DNA of 64,000 bases from an uncultured Myxococcales bacterium (GTDB lineage Bacteria; Myxococcota_A; Polyangia; Polyangiales; Polyangiaceae): NCBI GenBank assembly GCA_937949945.1, contig CALFEQ010000180.1, positions 1 to 64,000 on the forward strand, given 5' to 3'. Below the pieces are notes generated by a model. That model had not been told where the DNA came from, did not search any database, and saw only the letters and a program-made list of their open reading frames with translations. Every line of letters starts with the position of its first letter. Position 1 is the first letter of the stretch. Both the position numbers and the translations under genes were made by a program. Shown piece by piece: positions 17,660 through 26,308 of the stretch.

Positions 17660-18892
17660 ATGAGGTCGATGGCCGAGGCGCGTCCCGTTCTCGACGAAGG
17701 ATCGAGCGTTGCGTCCGATGCCCCGCGCAAGCCGGGATCGACTCGCGCGCTCGTGGCGCTCCTCGCCTTCGTCCTCGGGTTCGCCACGGTCCCGCACCGG
17801 GTCTGCGAGCGCGAGGCGTCCCGTTGGTTCGAGGGCGATCCCGAGAAGACGGAGGCGCTCGCGGCAGGCTTGGAGCGATGGACCTCGAGCGAGCTCGCGC
17901 CGGCCTCCTTCGCCACCGGCTCGTCACGGTTCGACGGCGAGTGGCTGTTCGCGACCTACGTGTTCGCCGCGATGGGCTTCGGTCAGGTCGCGCTCGAACG
18001 GCCCGAGACCCGCACGACCAACCTCGCGCGCATGGAGCGGTGCCTCGAGGCGATGCTCGAGCCGCGCGTCCGCGCCTTCGACGACACGGCGTGGCGGACC
18101 GACGCGCTCGCGTCGACAAAGAGCGCGCCCGGCTCGAAGGAGGATCGCGGACACGTCGGATACCTCGGCTACGCCGCTCTCCCGCTCGCGCTGCACCGAC
18201 TGCTCTCGCCGTCGTCGCGCTTCGCGGAACGCGAAGAGGAGATCGTCGCCGCCCTCGCGCGACGCATCGAGGCATCGCCGACCGGCTTCGTGGAGACCTA
18301 CCCCGACGAGGTGTACCCCGTCGACAACACCGCGGCCCTCGCTGCGCTCGCGATGCACGCTCGCGCGACGAAGCAGGCCCCGAGCCCGGCGCTCGCGCGC
18401 GGGCTGTTGGCCGTGCGAACGAAGGCGATCGATCCCGCCACGGGGCTGCTCGTACAGGCCGTCGACGCCGCCACTGGAGCCCCGCGCGACGCGCCACGCG
18501 CGTCCGGGACCGCGCTCGCCGCGTACTTCCTCTCGTTCGCGGACGCATCGACGTCGCAGGCGCTCTTCGACGCGCTCGAGCGCGGCCAGTTCCGCACCGT
18601 GCTCGGCTTCGGCGGAATGATCGAGTACCCCGCCGGCCACCGCGGTCGTGGGGACGTCGACTCCGGACTCGTGTTCCTCGGGTTCGGAGTCTCGGCCAGC
18701 GGCTTCGCCATCGGCGCGAGCCGGGCGCACGGCGACCTCGACACCTTCACCGCGCTGTACGCGACCGCGCACCTCTTCGGCGCCCCCTTCGACGAGAACG
18801 GCATCCGGACCTACGCGACCGGAGGCCCGATCGGCGACGCCATCCTCTTCGCCATGCTCACTGCGCCCCGCGCCACGCGGTGGTCGTCGTGA
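17660..18892 (+). CDS. Membrane-anchored helical-barrel protein of unknown function
   Basis: A 410-residue product with one N-terminal membrane segment (ALVALLAFVLGFATV, about residues 29-43) and a large extracytoplasmic domain. The domain has regularly spaced helices with segments such as GHVGYLGYAALPLALHRLL and YPVDNTAALAALAMHA, which suggest an alpha/alpha toroid as in six-hairpin glycosidases or the linalool dehydratase-isomerase fold; this is only a resemblance by eye. No catalytic residues can be assigned. A small membrane protein follows 30 bases later and is probably co-transcribed. Confidence 0.7.
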   Translation: MRSMAEARPVLDEGSSVASDAPRKPGSTRALVALLAFVLGFATVPHRVCEREASRWFEGDPEKTEALAAGLERWTSSELAPASFATGSSRFDGEWLFATYVFAAMGFGQVALERPETRTTNLARMERCLEAMLEPRVRAFDDTAWRTDALASTKSAPGSKEDRGHVGYLGYAALPLALHRLLSPSSRFAEREEEIVAALARRIEASPTGFVETYPDEVYPVDNTAALAALAMHARATKQAPSPALARGLLAVRTKAIDPATGLLVQAVDAATGAPRDAPRASGTALAAYFLSFADASTSQALFDALERGQFRTVLGFGGMIEYPAGHRGRGDVDSGLVFLGFGVSASGFAIGASRAHGDLDTFTALYATAHLFGAPFDENGIRTYATGGPIGDAILFAMLTAPRATRWSS

Positions 18893-18922
18893 AGGAGGAG
18901 CGCTCGTGAGAAAGGAGGTCTC

Positions 18923-19282
18923 GTGAAGGAAGCGATCTCGGACCCGAAGGCGCCGCAGAACGAGAGGGAAGAGAGGACCCCGAAGAAGGTCCTCGCAGCC
19001 AACAAGCGCCCCCTCGCCTTCCTCGCCATCTCCGTCGCATGCCTCCTCCTTCATCACGTGCTCCTGCGCGCGATGGCGCACGGGCACGTGGCCCACGTGC
19101 TGCTCGGCGCCGGAAACGCGCCACCACCCGCCTCCGCGGCCGCGGTCGCGATCACGCTCCTCGTGATCCGCCTGCTGACCGTCATCGTCGTCCCGGGCCT
19201 GCTTCTCGCCGCCGCGGCCGAGATCGTCGCCTACCTGCTCGTCGGCCCGACCAGAGAAGCGAGCGACGACCCGCTCGCATGA
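18923..19282 (+). CDS. Small two-segment membrane protein
   Basis: A 119-residue product starting at GTG 18923, supported by AAAGGAGG at 18911-18918. A charged N-terminus (about 30 residues) is followed by two hydrophobic segments, LAFLAISVACLLLHHVLL and the longer ITLLVIRLLTVIVVPGLLL region. No family is recognised. It lies just after the helical-barrel gene in the same direction, so the two products may work together. Confidence 0.6.
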   Translation: MKEAISDPKAPQNEREERTPKKVLAANKRPLAFLAISVACLLLHHVLLRAMAHGHVAHVLLGAGNAPPPASAAAVAITLLVIRLLTVIVVPGLLLAAAAEIVAYLLVGPTREASDDPLA

Positions 19283-19306
19283 CCGCGCGCCGCTCGCCGC
19301 CAGCCA

Positions 19307-19549
19307 CTACGGCGGAACCTCGATGACCTCGATCTCCGTCTCCGTCTCCGTCGCCGACGGCACCGGAACGAGCATCGGCATGCGCGGCACGGTGTAATGA
19401 CGCCAAAGCGCCCAGATCGATGCGACGACGGCGATCGATCCGACCACGAACATCCGGATGAGCAGCGGCAGCGGGATCCTCGGCCGCTCCGGGCGCGGCG
19501 GCCCGGACCTCCGCTCGAGGATGCTTCGCCTGTTGCGCTTGCCGATCAT
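19307..19549 (-). CDS. Small single-span membrane protein
   Basis: 80 residues: a basic N-terminus (KRNRRSILERRSGPPRP), one membrane helix around residues 28-47 (LPLLIRMFVVGSIAVVASIW), and a Pro/Thr/Glu-rich tail ending EIEVIEVPP. GAGAAGGG precedes the ATG at 19549. The charge distribution favours an N-in orientation. Function unknown; it is convergent with the preceding membrane gene. Confidence 0.5.
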   Translation of the reverse strand: MIGKRNRRSILERRSGPPRPERPRIPLPLLIRMFVVGSIAVVASIWALWRHYTVPRMPMLVPVPSATETETEIEVIEVPP

Positions 19550-19636
19550 CCCTTCTCGCCCTCATCCATAGCGCGCCTTGCCGCGGGGCGCTGGCGCGAT
19601 GCATGACTCGCAGACATCGGTCACGGAAGGACCAGC

Positions 19637-21538
19637 ATGGGGAAACGAAGGCTACCGATAGGCGCCGAGGTCGTGCCGGGCGGGACGCACTTCCGCGTGT
19701 TCGCTCCGAAACGACGCCAGGTCGACGTGCTCGTCGAGTCGGGTCGCGGCGAAGCGCCGCGCATCGTGCCGCTCGAGCGCGAGGAGGGCGGGTACTTCTC
19801 CGGGCTCGCGGAGGGGATCGGCGCGGGCGCGCTCTACCGGCTGCGCCTCGACGGCGACAAGCTCGTCCCGGACCCGGCGTCGCGCTTCCAGCCCGAGGGA
19901 CCGCACGGGCCGTCGGAGGTGATCGATCCGTCCACCTTCCGCTGGACGGATCAGTCGTGGAAGGGCGTCACGCTGAAGGGACAGGTCGTCTACGAGCTCC
20001 ACGTCGGGACCTTCACGAAGGAGGGCACGTACGCGAGCGCGGCACGCGAGCTCGAGCACCTCCGCGACGTCGGGATCACGCTCGTCGAGCTGATGCCCGT
20101 CGCGGAGTTCCCCGGTCGCTTCGGCTGGGGTTACGACGGCGTCGACCTCTACGCACCGACACGACTGTACGGGCGGCCGGACGATCTCCGCGCCTTCGTC
20201 GACCGCGCTCACGCGCTCGGGATCGGGGTGATCCTCGACGTCGTCTACAACCACCTCGGGCCGAGCGGCAATTACCTGCGCGAGCTCAGCGATCACTACT
20301 TCACCGATCGCTGGGCGAACGAGTGGGGTGAGGCGATCGACTTCGAGACGGAGCCCGGATGCCGCGAGCTCTTCGTCGAGAACGCGGGATACTGGATCGA
20401 CGAGTACCACCTCGACGGCCTCCGGCTCGACGCGACGCAGGTCATCTACGACCGCTCGCCCGTGCACGTCGTGAAGGAGATCACGATGAAGGCGCGGGAG
20501 CGCGCGGGGCAGCGCTCGATCCTCGTCTTCGCCGAGAACGAGGCGCAGCAGGCCGATCTCGTCCGGCCGCTCGAGCGCGGAGGCTACGGGCTCGACGCCG
20601 TCTGGAACGACGACTTCCACCACAGCGCGCGCATCGCCGCGACCGGACGCGCCGAGGCCTATTTCTGCGCGGCGGAGGGCTCGGTGCAGGAGCTCGTCTC
20701 CGCCGTGAAGTGGGGATACCTGTTCCAGGGACAGCTCTACCGGTGGCGGAACGAGCGACGCGGCTGGCCCGCCCTCGACATTCCCGCGCCGGCGTTCACG
20801 AACTTCCTCGAGAACCACGATCAGGTGTCGAACTCGGGGCACGGGCGCCGGCTGCATCAGCTCACGAGCCCCGGCATCCATCGCGCCCTCACGGCGCTCC
20901 TCCTGCTCGCTCCGGGGACGCCGCTCGTCTTCCAAGGGCAAGAGTTCGCCTCTTCGGCGCCCTTCGTCTTCTTCGCCGATCACGAGCCGGAGCTCGCCGC
21001 GGCCGTCGCGAAGGGCCGTCGCGAGTTCCTCTCGCAGTTCCCGAGCCTGTCGGGCGAAGACAACCAGCGGGTGATCCCCGAGCCGCACGATCCGCGCACG
21101 TTCGAGCAGTGCAAGCTGGACCACTCGGAGCGGACGAAGAACCGCGCGACCGTCGACCTGTTCCGCGATCTGCTCGCGCTACGGAGGACGGATCCGATCT
21201 TCTCCGCACAAGACGCGACGCGCCTCCACGGCGCCGTGCTCGATGCGCGCGCGTTCGTCCTGCGCTTCGGCACGGGCACCGGCGACGATCGAATCGTCCT
21301 CGTCAACCTCGGCACCGACCTCGAAGTGGGAGGCAAGGCAGAACCGCTCTTGGCGCCGCCCTACGGGTGCGACTGGAAGCTGATCTTCTCCACGGAGAGC
21401 CCGAAGTACGGAGGCGGAGGCACGCCGCGGCCCGGCCCGCGCGGTGAGCTGCGACTGCCCGGCGGCTGCACGCTCGTGTTCGCACCGTCCGCCCGCCCGG
21501 TGGTCGCACGCTCCAGTTTGCACGGTCCGCCGGCGTGA
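19637..21538 (+). CDS. treZ: Malto-oligosyltrehalose trehalohydrolase
   Basis: A GH13 enzyme that releases trehalose from maltooligosyltrehalose in the TreY/TreZ pathway. The 633-residue protein has an N-terminal beta domain (THFRVFAPKRRQVDVLV), the TreZ signature DPASRFQPEGPHGPSEV near residue 80, and the catalytic barrel: LDVVYNHLGPSGNYL, nucleophile Asp in DGLRLDATQV (about 265), acid Glu in VFAENEAQ (about 299) and Asp in NHDQV (about 394). GGAAGG lies six bases before ATG 19637. Its stop overlaps the start of the debranching-enzyme gene by four bases. No treY is present in the window. Confidence 0.95.
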   Translation: MGKRRLPIGAEVVPGGTHFRVFAPKRRQVDVLVESGRGEAPRIVPLEREEGGYFSGLAEGIGAGALYRLRLDGDKLVPDPASRFQPEGPHGPSEVIDPSTFRWTDQSWKGVTLKGQVVYELHVGTFTKEGTYASAARELEHLRDVGITLVELMPVAEFPGRFGWGYDGVDLYAPTRLYGRPDDLRAFVDRAHALGIGVILDVVYNHLGPSGNYLRELSDHYFTDRWANEWGEAIDFETEPGCRELFVENAGYWIDEYHLDGLRLDATQVIYDRSPVHVVKEITMKARERAGQRSILVFAENEAQQADLVRPLERGGYGLDAVWNDDFHHSARIAATGRAEAYFCAAEGSVQELVSAVKWGYLFQGQLYRWRNERRGWPALDIPAPAFTNFLENHDQVSNSGHGRRLHQLTSPGIHRALTALLLLAPGTPLVFQGQEFASSAPFVFFADHEPELAAAVAKGRREFLSQFPSLSGEDNQRVIPEPHDPRTFEQCKLDHSERTKNRATVDLFRDLLALRRTDPIFSAQDATRLHGAVLDARAFVLRFGTGTGDDRIVLVNLGTDLEVGGKAEPLLAPPYGCDWKLIFSTESPKYGGGGTPRPGPRGELRLPGGCTLVFAPSARPVVARSSLHGPPA

Positions 21539-23739
21539 GGGACAAGAGGTGGATGCTACCCATCCGCCGCGTGCGCTGGTCGCCTTCGGCGTCTCGCGTC
21601 GAGCGCGGGGACGTCGACGTGCCGGGCGACACCGACCGCTGGGGCATCGACGTACCGGGCGACACCGACCGCTGGGACATCGACGCCCTCCTCGATCGCG
21701 AGTGGCTCGTGACGAACGGCCGCGGCGGGTACGCCTCGTGCTCCCTCGCCGGCGTCCCGACGCGGAGGTTCCACGGGCTGCTCGTCGCCGCGCTGCCGGC
21801 GCCGATCGGGCGCGCGCTCATGCTGAGCGAGCTCGCGGAGACGGTGCATCTGCCCGACGGCTCGACGGTTCGTCTCGGCGGCTACGAGCGATACGAAGAG
21901 ACGCCCGACCTCGACGTCGCCCGCGTGCTCCGCGAGGTGCGCCTCGAGGGCGGGATGCCGGTGTGGACGTTCGAGCTCGGCGTCGACGATTTCACCTTCG
22001 TCGTCGAGAAGCGCATCCACCTCGTTTACATGCAGAATACATGTATCGTCGGATACCGCCTGATCGACGGGCCGCCCGGCGGCGTGCTCCGCATGGAGCT
22101 CAGGCCCTATCTCTCGTTTCGCCCGCACGAAGGTCCGGTGTCGGGCCCGGACGAGACGGAGTACGAAGTGCTCACGCGCGGCGACGAGCACGAGGTCCAC
22201 GGACCGCCGCCGTTTCCGCCGCTCCGTCTGAGGCTCTCGGGAGAGCCCGGCTCGCTCGTCATCGAGCGCAGCGTGGAGCACGACGTCGTCTACAGGGTCG
22301 AACGCAGGCGCGGCTACGACTGGATCGGCATGACGTGGAGCCCGGGGTACTTCCTCGCGGACCTCGACCCCGCGCGCGGCGGCGAGATCGCGCTCGTCGC
22401 GTCGACCGAGACATGGGAGGAGATCCGCGCGCTCCCTCCCGACGACGCGCGCCGGTCCGAGACGATGCGGAGCGCTCGCCTCGTCCAGCAGGCGCTCGGT
22501 ACGCGCGAGCGCGTGGAGAGCATCGATCCGCTCGTCGCCGAGCTGGTCGTCGCCGCCGACGACTTCATCGTCCGTCCCGGGTCACGTCACGGCGACGCCG
22601 TGAAGGCCGCCGCCGCGGGCGACGAGCTCCGCTCCATCATCGCCGGCTACCACTGGTTCACGGACTGGGGGCGCGACACGATGATCGCGCTCGAAGGCCT
22701 CACCCTCTGCACCGGGCGCCACGTCGAGGCGGGGTACATCCTGCGGACCTTCGCTCGCTACGTGCAGGACGGGCTCATCCCGAACATGTTCCCGGAGGGC
22801 GAGACCGAGGCGCTCTATCACACGGCCGACGCGACGCTCTGGTTCTTCCACGCGCTCGACCGCTACGTCGAGACGACGAACGACCGCCTCACGCTGCGCG
22901 CCCTGCTCCCGACGCTGCGCGAGATCTTCGAAGCGCACATGCGCGGCACGCGCTTCGGCATCCACGTGGACCCGCGAGACGGGCTGCTCTGCCAGGGAGA
23001 GGAGGGCTACCAGCTCACGTGGATGGACGCGAAGGTCGACGGTTGGGTCGTGACGCCTCGCCGCGGAAAGGCCGTCGAGATCAACGCGCTCTTCTACAAC
23101 GCGCTCTGCGTCCTCGGTCGCTGGCTCGAAGAAGAAGAGGGCCCCGCGGCGGCTCGACCGGCCAAGGAGGCCGCCGAGCGCGTGCGGGACTCGTTCAACC
23201 GTCGGTTCTGGTACGAGCCCGGCGGCCACCTCTACGACGTCATCGACGGACCGGACGGAGCCCCCGACCCCGCGCTCCGCCCCAACCAGATCTTTGCGGT
23301 GTCGCTGCCGCACCCGGTCCTCGATCCGTCGCTCTGGTCGCGCGTCGTCGCCGTCGTGGAAGAGGAGCTGCTCACGCCGGTCGGCCTCCGCTCCCTCGCG
23401 CGCTCGCATCCGAGCTACTGCCCGCGCTACGACGGCGATCTCCGTGCGCGCGACGCCGCGTATCACCAAGGGACCGTCTGGTCGTGGCTCATCGGTCCGT
23501 TCATCGACGCGTGGCTCCGCGTCCATCCCGGTCGCGAGCGAGAGGCCGCGCGTTTCCTCGACGGCTTCCGCCCGCACCTCGAGGAAGGATGCATCGGCTC
23601 GATCAGCGAGATCTTCGACGCCGAGCCTCCCTACCATCCGCGCGGCTGCGTAGCTCAAGCGTGGGGAGTGGCCGAGGTCCTTCGATCGCTCGTCCGCGTC
23701 CACGGGCTCCACCTCAGGCTCTGCCCTACCCTGCGCTGA
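21535..23739 (+). CDS. Glycogen debranching enzyme-like amylo-alpha-1,6-glucosidase (GH133-like)
   Basis: 734 residues starting at GTG 21535, overlapping treZ by GTGA, so translationally coupled. The N-terminal domain carries the family motif EWLVTNGRGGYASCSLAGV and GVPTRRFHGLLVA. The C-terminal (alpha/alpha)6 domain has YHWFTDWGRDTMIALEGLTL, the conserved catalytic-side motif of this family, then MFPEGETEALYHTADATLWF, YQLTWMDAKVD and YHQGTVWSWLIGPF. It would remove alpha-1,6 branches from glycogen, supplying linear chains for trehalose synthesis with TreZ. Near the N-terminus VPGDTDRWGID is duplicated in tandem (DNA about 21611-21679). Confidence 0.9.
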   Translation: MRDKRWMLPIRRVRWSPSASRVERGDVDVPGDTDRWGIDVPGDTDRWDIDALLDREWLVTNGRGGYASCSLAGVPTRRFHGLLVAALPAPIGRALMLSELAETVHLPDGSTVRLGGYERYEETPDLDVARVLREVRLEGGMPVWTFELGVDDFTFVVEKRIHLVYMQNTCIVGYRLIDGPPGGVLRMELRPYLSFRPHEGPVSGPDETEYEVLTRGDEHEVHGPPPFPPLRLRLSGEPGSLVIERSVEHDVVYRVERRRGYDWIGMTWSPGYFLADLDPARGGEIALVASTETWEEIRALPPDDARRSETMRSARLVQQALGTRERVESIDPLVAELVVAADDFIVRPGSRHGDAVKAAAAGDELRSIIAGYHWFTDWGRDTMIALEGLTLCTGRHVEAGYILRTFARYVQDGLIPNMFPEGETEALYHTADATLWFFHALDRYVETTNDRLTLRALLPTLREIFEAHMRGTRFGIHVDPRDGLLCQGEEGYQLTWMDAKVDGWVVTPRRGKAVEINALFYNALCVLGRWLEEEEGPAAARPAKEAAERVRDSFNRRFWYEPGGHLYDVIDGPDGAPDPALRPNQIFAVSLPHPVLDPSLWSRVVAVVEEELLTPVGLRSLARSHPSYCPRYDGDLRARDAAYHQGTVWSWLIGPFIDAWLRVHPGREREAARFLDGFRPHLEEGCIGSISEIFDAEPPYHPRGCVAQAWGVAEVLRSLVRVHGLHLRLCPTLR

Positions 23740-23801
23740 TCCGTCACGAGCAGCGCCCCGAAATTGGTGGGGCCGTTCGCCCGCGGCTATCCTCCTTTCG
23801 A

Positions 23802-26231
23802 GTGGTTCGGGGGCTCTGCACGCTCGTCGCTCTCGCGGTCGTCGCGCTGTCGTGCGCGCAGGCGCCGCGTCCGGCTCCGCCGCCGAAGCCGCCCGTGGTG
23901 AAGAAGCGCGCGCCTCGCGCGCCGGCGCGACCGGAGTGGTTCTGGGAGGCGGTCGAGGTCGACGTCCGGCCGCCCTCGCGAGGCCCCATCGCTCTGCCCA
24001 TCGACGAATCGGCGCTCGCCCGCGTCGAAGGCGCCGCACGCGTGTGGAGCGAGCTGCCCGCCGAAGCCCGCGAACGGCTCCGCCGCGACGGCATCCTCGT
24101 CGTCGGCGACGACGGGCCGCTGGAGGAGCCGACGAGCGACGTGGCACAGGCCGTGGGGGCGGCGCCTGCCGGCTCGATCGCGAGGCGCTCCTCGATGGGT
24201 GCATTCTACACGGAGTTGCGCGAGCGCCGCGTCCCCCACCTCATCACGCTCGACGCGCTGTACGCCCTCGTACACGTCGCGGTGGAGCGCACGCTCGCGG
24301 ACGTCGAGGAGCTCGAGATCGTACCGACGCTCGACAACCTCCTCGACCGGCTCGAGGCTCGGCTCGCGGCCGAGCACGCGAACGTCGGGGCGGAGCTCTC
24401 CGAGGGGTACCGCATCGCGCGTGGCGTGATCGCGGTCGCTCGCGCGCTCGCCGGCCCGTCCGCGGCGTCGTCCGCGTCGGCCCCCGCACCCTCCTCGACG
24501 GCAGAGCCCGCATCCTCCGCGGCGAAGGGGTCGAGCACGGCATCCACGGACGCCGGCGCCGACGCACCGAGCCCGTTGCCGCCGGACATCGTCCAGCTCG
24601 TGGCGCGGGAGCGCGCTCACATCGAGGGACAGGCCGGCGTCGCGACGAGCCCGCTGCTCGGCGTCCCGATCGATTACGCACGCTTCGCCGTCCCGAGCTC
24701 GGCCGCTCGGCCGGGCCTCTTCCGCGCGCTCGCGTGGCTCGGCGCGGCGCCGCTCGGTCTCGTCGCTCGCACGGAGGCGCCCGGCGCGACGATCAGCGTG
24801 GCGCGTGCGCGCACGAACGCGCGTGCCGCGATGCTCCTCGCGCGTGCGTGCACGCGCGACGTCGATCCCGCGCTCGACGAGGCTTACCGGCGGCTCGTCC
24901 GGCTCTTCTCGTTCGTGTGGGGAGCTCCCGACGATCTGTCGCTCGACGACATCGACGATCTGGCGACGGCCGCAGGCGTCGACCTCACGAAGCTCGAGGA
25001 CATCGCGAACGTCGTGCGCGTCGACCAGGTCCGCGCGCGCGCCCGCGCGGGTCGTGCGCCCGTCGCGTACGACGGCTCCGGCGCCGCCGGGCAGGCCGCC
25101 ATCGGCGTGCGCGTGTTCGGCGGCCACGCGCCCATCGACTCGCTCGCGCTCCAGTCGCTCGTCGGCGAGCCGGTCGGCCTCGCGCACGAGGAGGCCGCGG
25201 CCGCCTCCATCGATCGCCTCCGCAAGGGCAAGCGGGTGCTGCCTTCGACGCTCGACGTCGCCGCTTGGCTCGGCGCTCCCGAGGCGCGCTCGGCGCTCCG
25301 CGAGGAGCACGCGGACGCCTTCGACGGGTACGACGAAGCCCTCGCGAAGGCGCAGGAGTCTCGCCCCGACAGACACGACACGCGGCTCCACGCCTCGATC
25401 CACGGCTCGCTCCTCGACTCCCTGCTCGCGTGGGCGAACGAAGGCGAAGCGCAGACGCCCGCGATCGCGAGAGCACGCGTCGAGTCGATGCTCTCCGCCT
25501 GGACGCTCGTGCGCCACTCCGGGCAAGCGCTCTCGCGCACGCGTGCGGCCGCGCCGTTCGTCCCGACGGAGCTACGCGTCTCGGGCGCGCCGCTTCCCGT
25601 CTTCGTCGAGCCGCACCCGGAGGTGATCGCCCGGCTCGTCGCCACCGTCCGCCAGCTGCGTCGAGGGCTCGAGGCGCTCGCGAAGCTTCCCTCGCAGTCG
25701 ACGGCGCTCCTCGTCGAGACCGAGGACATGCTCCGCGCGGCGCTCCGGGGTGCCGAGCGCCACGCGAGCGACGAGCCGCTCTCGCCGGAGGAGGCCGCGG
25801 CGCTCGCCTCGCTGCCCGCGCGCATGGAACGGATCGAGGACGACAGGAGCGCCGAGCACGGCCCGGTCGTCGCCGTCGTGTACTCCGATCCGCCGAGCCG
25901 GCGTGTGCTCGCCGCGGCGACCGGACCGATCGAGCCCGTCCTCATGCTGGTCCGCGAGGCGAACAAGGACGCGCCGCTCCTCGTCGTCGGCGCGCACGTC
26001 GGGCACTACGAGATCGTCGAGGGCTTCGAGACCACGCCGGGCGTGCTGCACGGCGTTCGGCCCGCCTTGACGGACGCGTCGTGGCGAGCGCGCCTCCAAT
26101 CGAACCCGCCCCCTCGGGCCGCATGGGCTTCGTCGTTCCGCTGGACCCGGCCGCGACCGCCGGAGCCGGACGTGCCGACCGCCAGGGGCGCGACACCGAG
26201 CGCCACGGGGCCGGGGGCAGGGGCGAGCTAG
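23802..26231 (+). CDS. DUF3160-family lipoprotein
   Basis: Start taken at GTG 23802 because it gives a signal peptide ending in a lipobox (VVALSC, Cys18); the frame remains open further upstream across the debranching gene but that part is antisense-like shadow. The 809-residue product matches DUF3160 in layout: FYTELRERRVPHLITLDALYALVHV near residue 135, a Ser/Ala-rich insert, LFRALAWLGAAPLG near 305, PAYDG-like segments, and VEPHPEVIARLVATVRQLR. The C-terminal 40 residues are Pro/Arg-rich. Exported to the envelope; biochemical role unknown for the family. Confidence 0.8.
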   Translation: MVRGLCTLVALAVVALSCAQAPRPAPPPKPPVVKKRAPRAPARPEWFWEAVEVDVRPPSRGPIALPIDESALARVEGAARVWSELPAEARERLRRDGILVVGDDGPLEEPTSDVAQAVGAAPAGSIARRSSMGAFYTELRERRVPHLITLDALYALVHVAVERTLADVEELEIVPTLDNLLDRLEARLAAEHANVGAELSEGYRIARGVIAVARALAGPSAASSASAPAPSSTAEPASSAAKGSSTASTDAGADAPSPLPPDIVQLVARERAHIEGQAGVATSPLLGVPIDYARFAVPSSAARPGLFRALAWLGAAPLGLVARTEAPGATISVARARTNARAAMLLARACTRDVDPALDEAYRRLVRLFSFVWGAPDDLSLDDIDDLATAAGVDLTKLEDIANVVRVDQVRARARAGRAPVAYDGSGAAGQAAIGVRVFGGHAPIDSLALQSLVGEPVGLAHEEAAAASIDRLRKGKRVLPSTLDVAAWLGAPEARSALREEHADAFDGYDEALAKAQESRPDRHDTRLHASIHGSLLDSLLAWANEGEAQTPAIARARVESMLSAWTLVRHSGQALSRTRAAAPFVPTELRVSGAPLPVFVEPHPEVIARLVATVRQLRRGLEALAKLPSQSTALLVETEDMLRAALRGAERHASDEPLSPEEAAALASLPARMERIEDDRSAEHGPVVAVVYSDPPSRRVLAAATGPIEPVLMLVREANKDAPLLVVGAHVGHYEIVEGFETTPGVLHGVRPALTDASWRARLQSNPPPRAAWASSFRWTRPRPPEPDVPTARGATPSATGPGAGAS

Positions 26232-26308
26232 CGAGCGGCGCACCGGCGCCCGAGCTCCGAGCTCCGGCGTAGTCGCCTCACCGGCCGATCCGCGCTAATA
26301 GGCCGACG

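Noticed and set aside
21444..23801. The open frame of the DUF3160 lipoprotein extending about 2.3 kb upstream
   Set aside because: It runs through the debranching-enzyme gene in another frame, is Arg-rich and lacks a signal peptide; GTG 23802 gives the expected lipobox.
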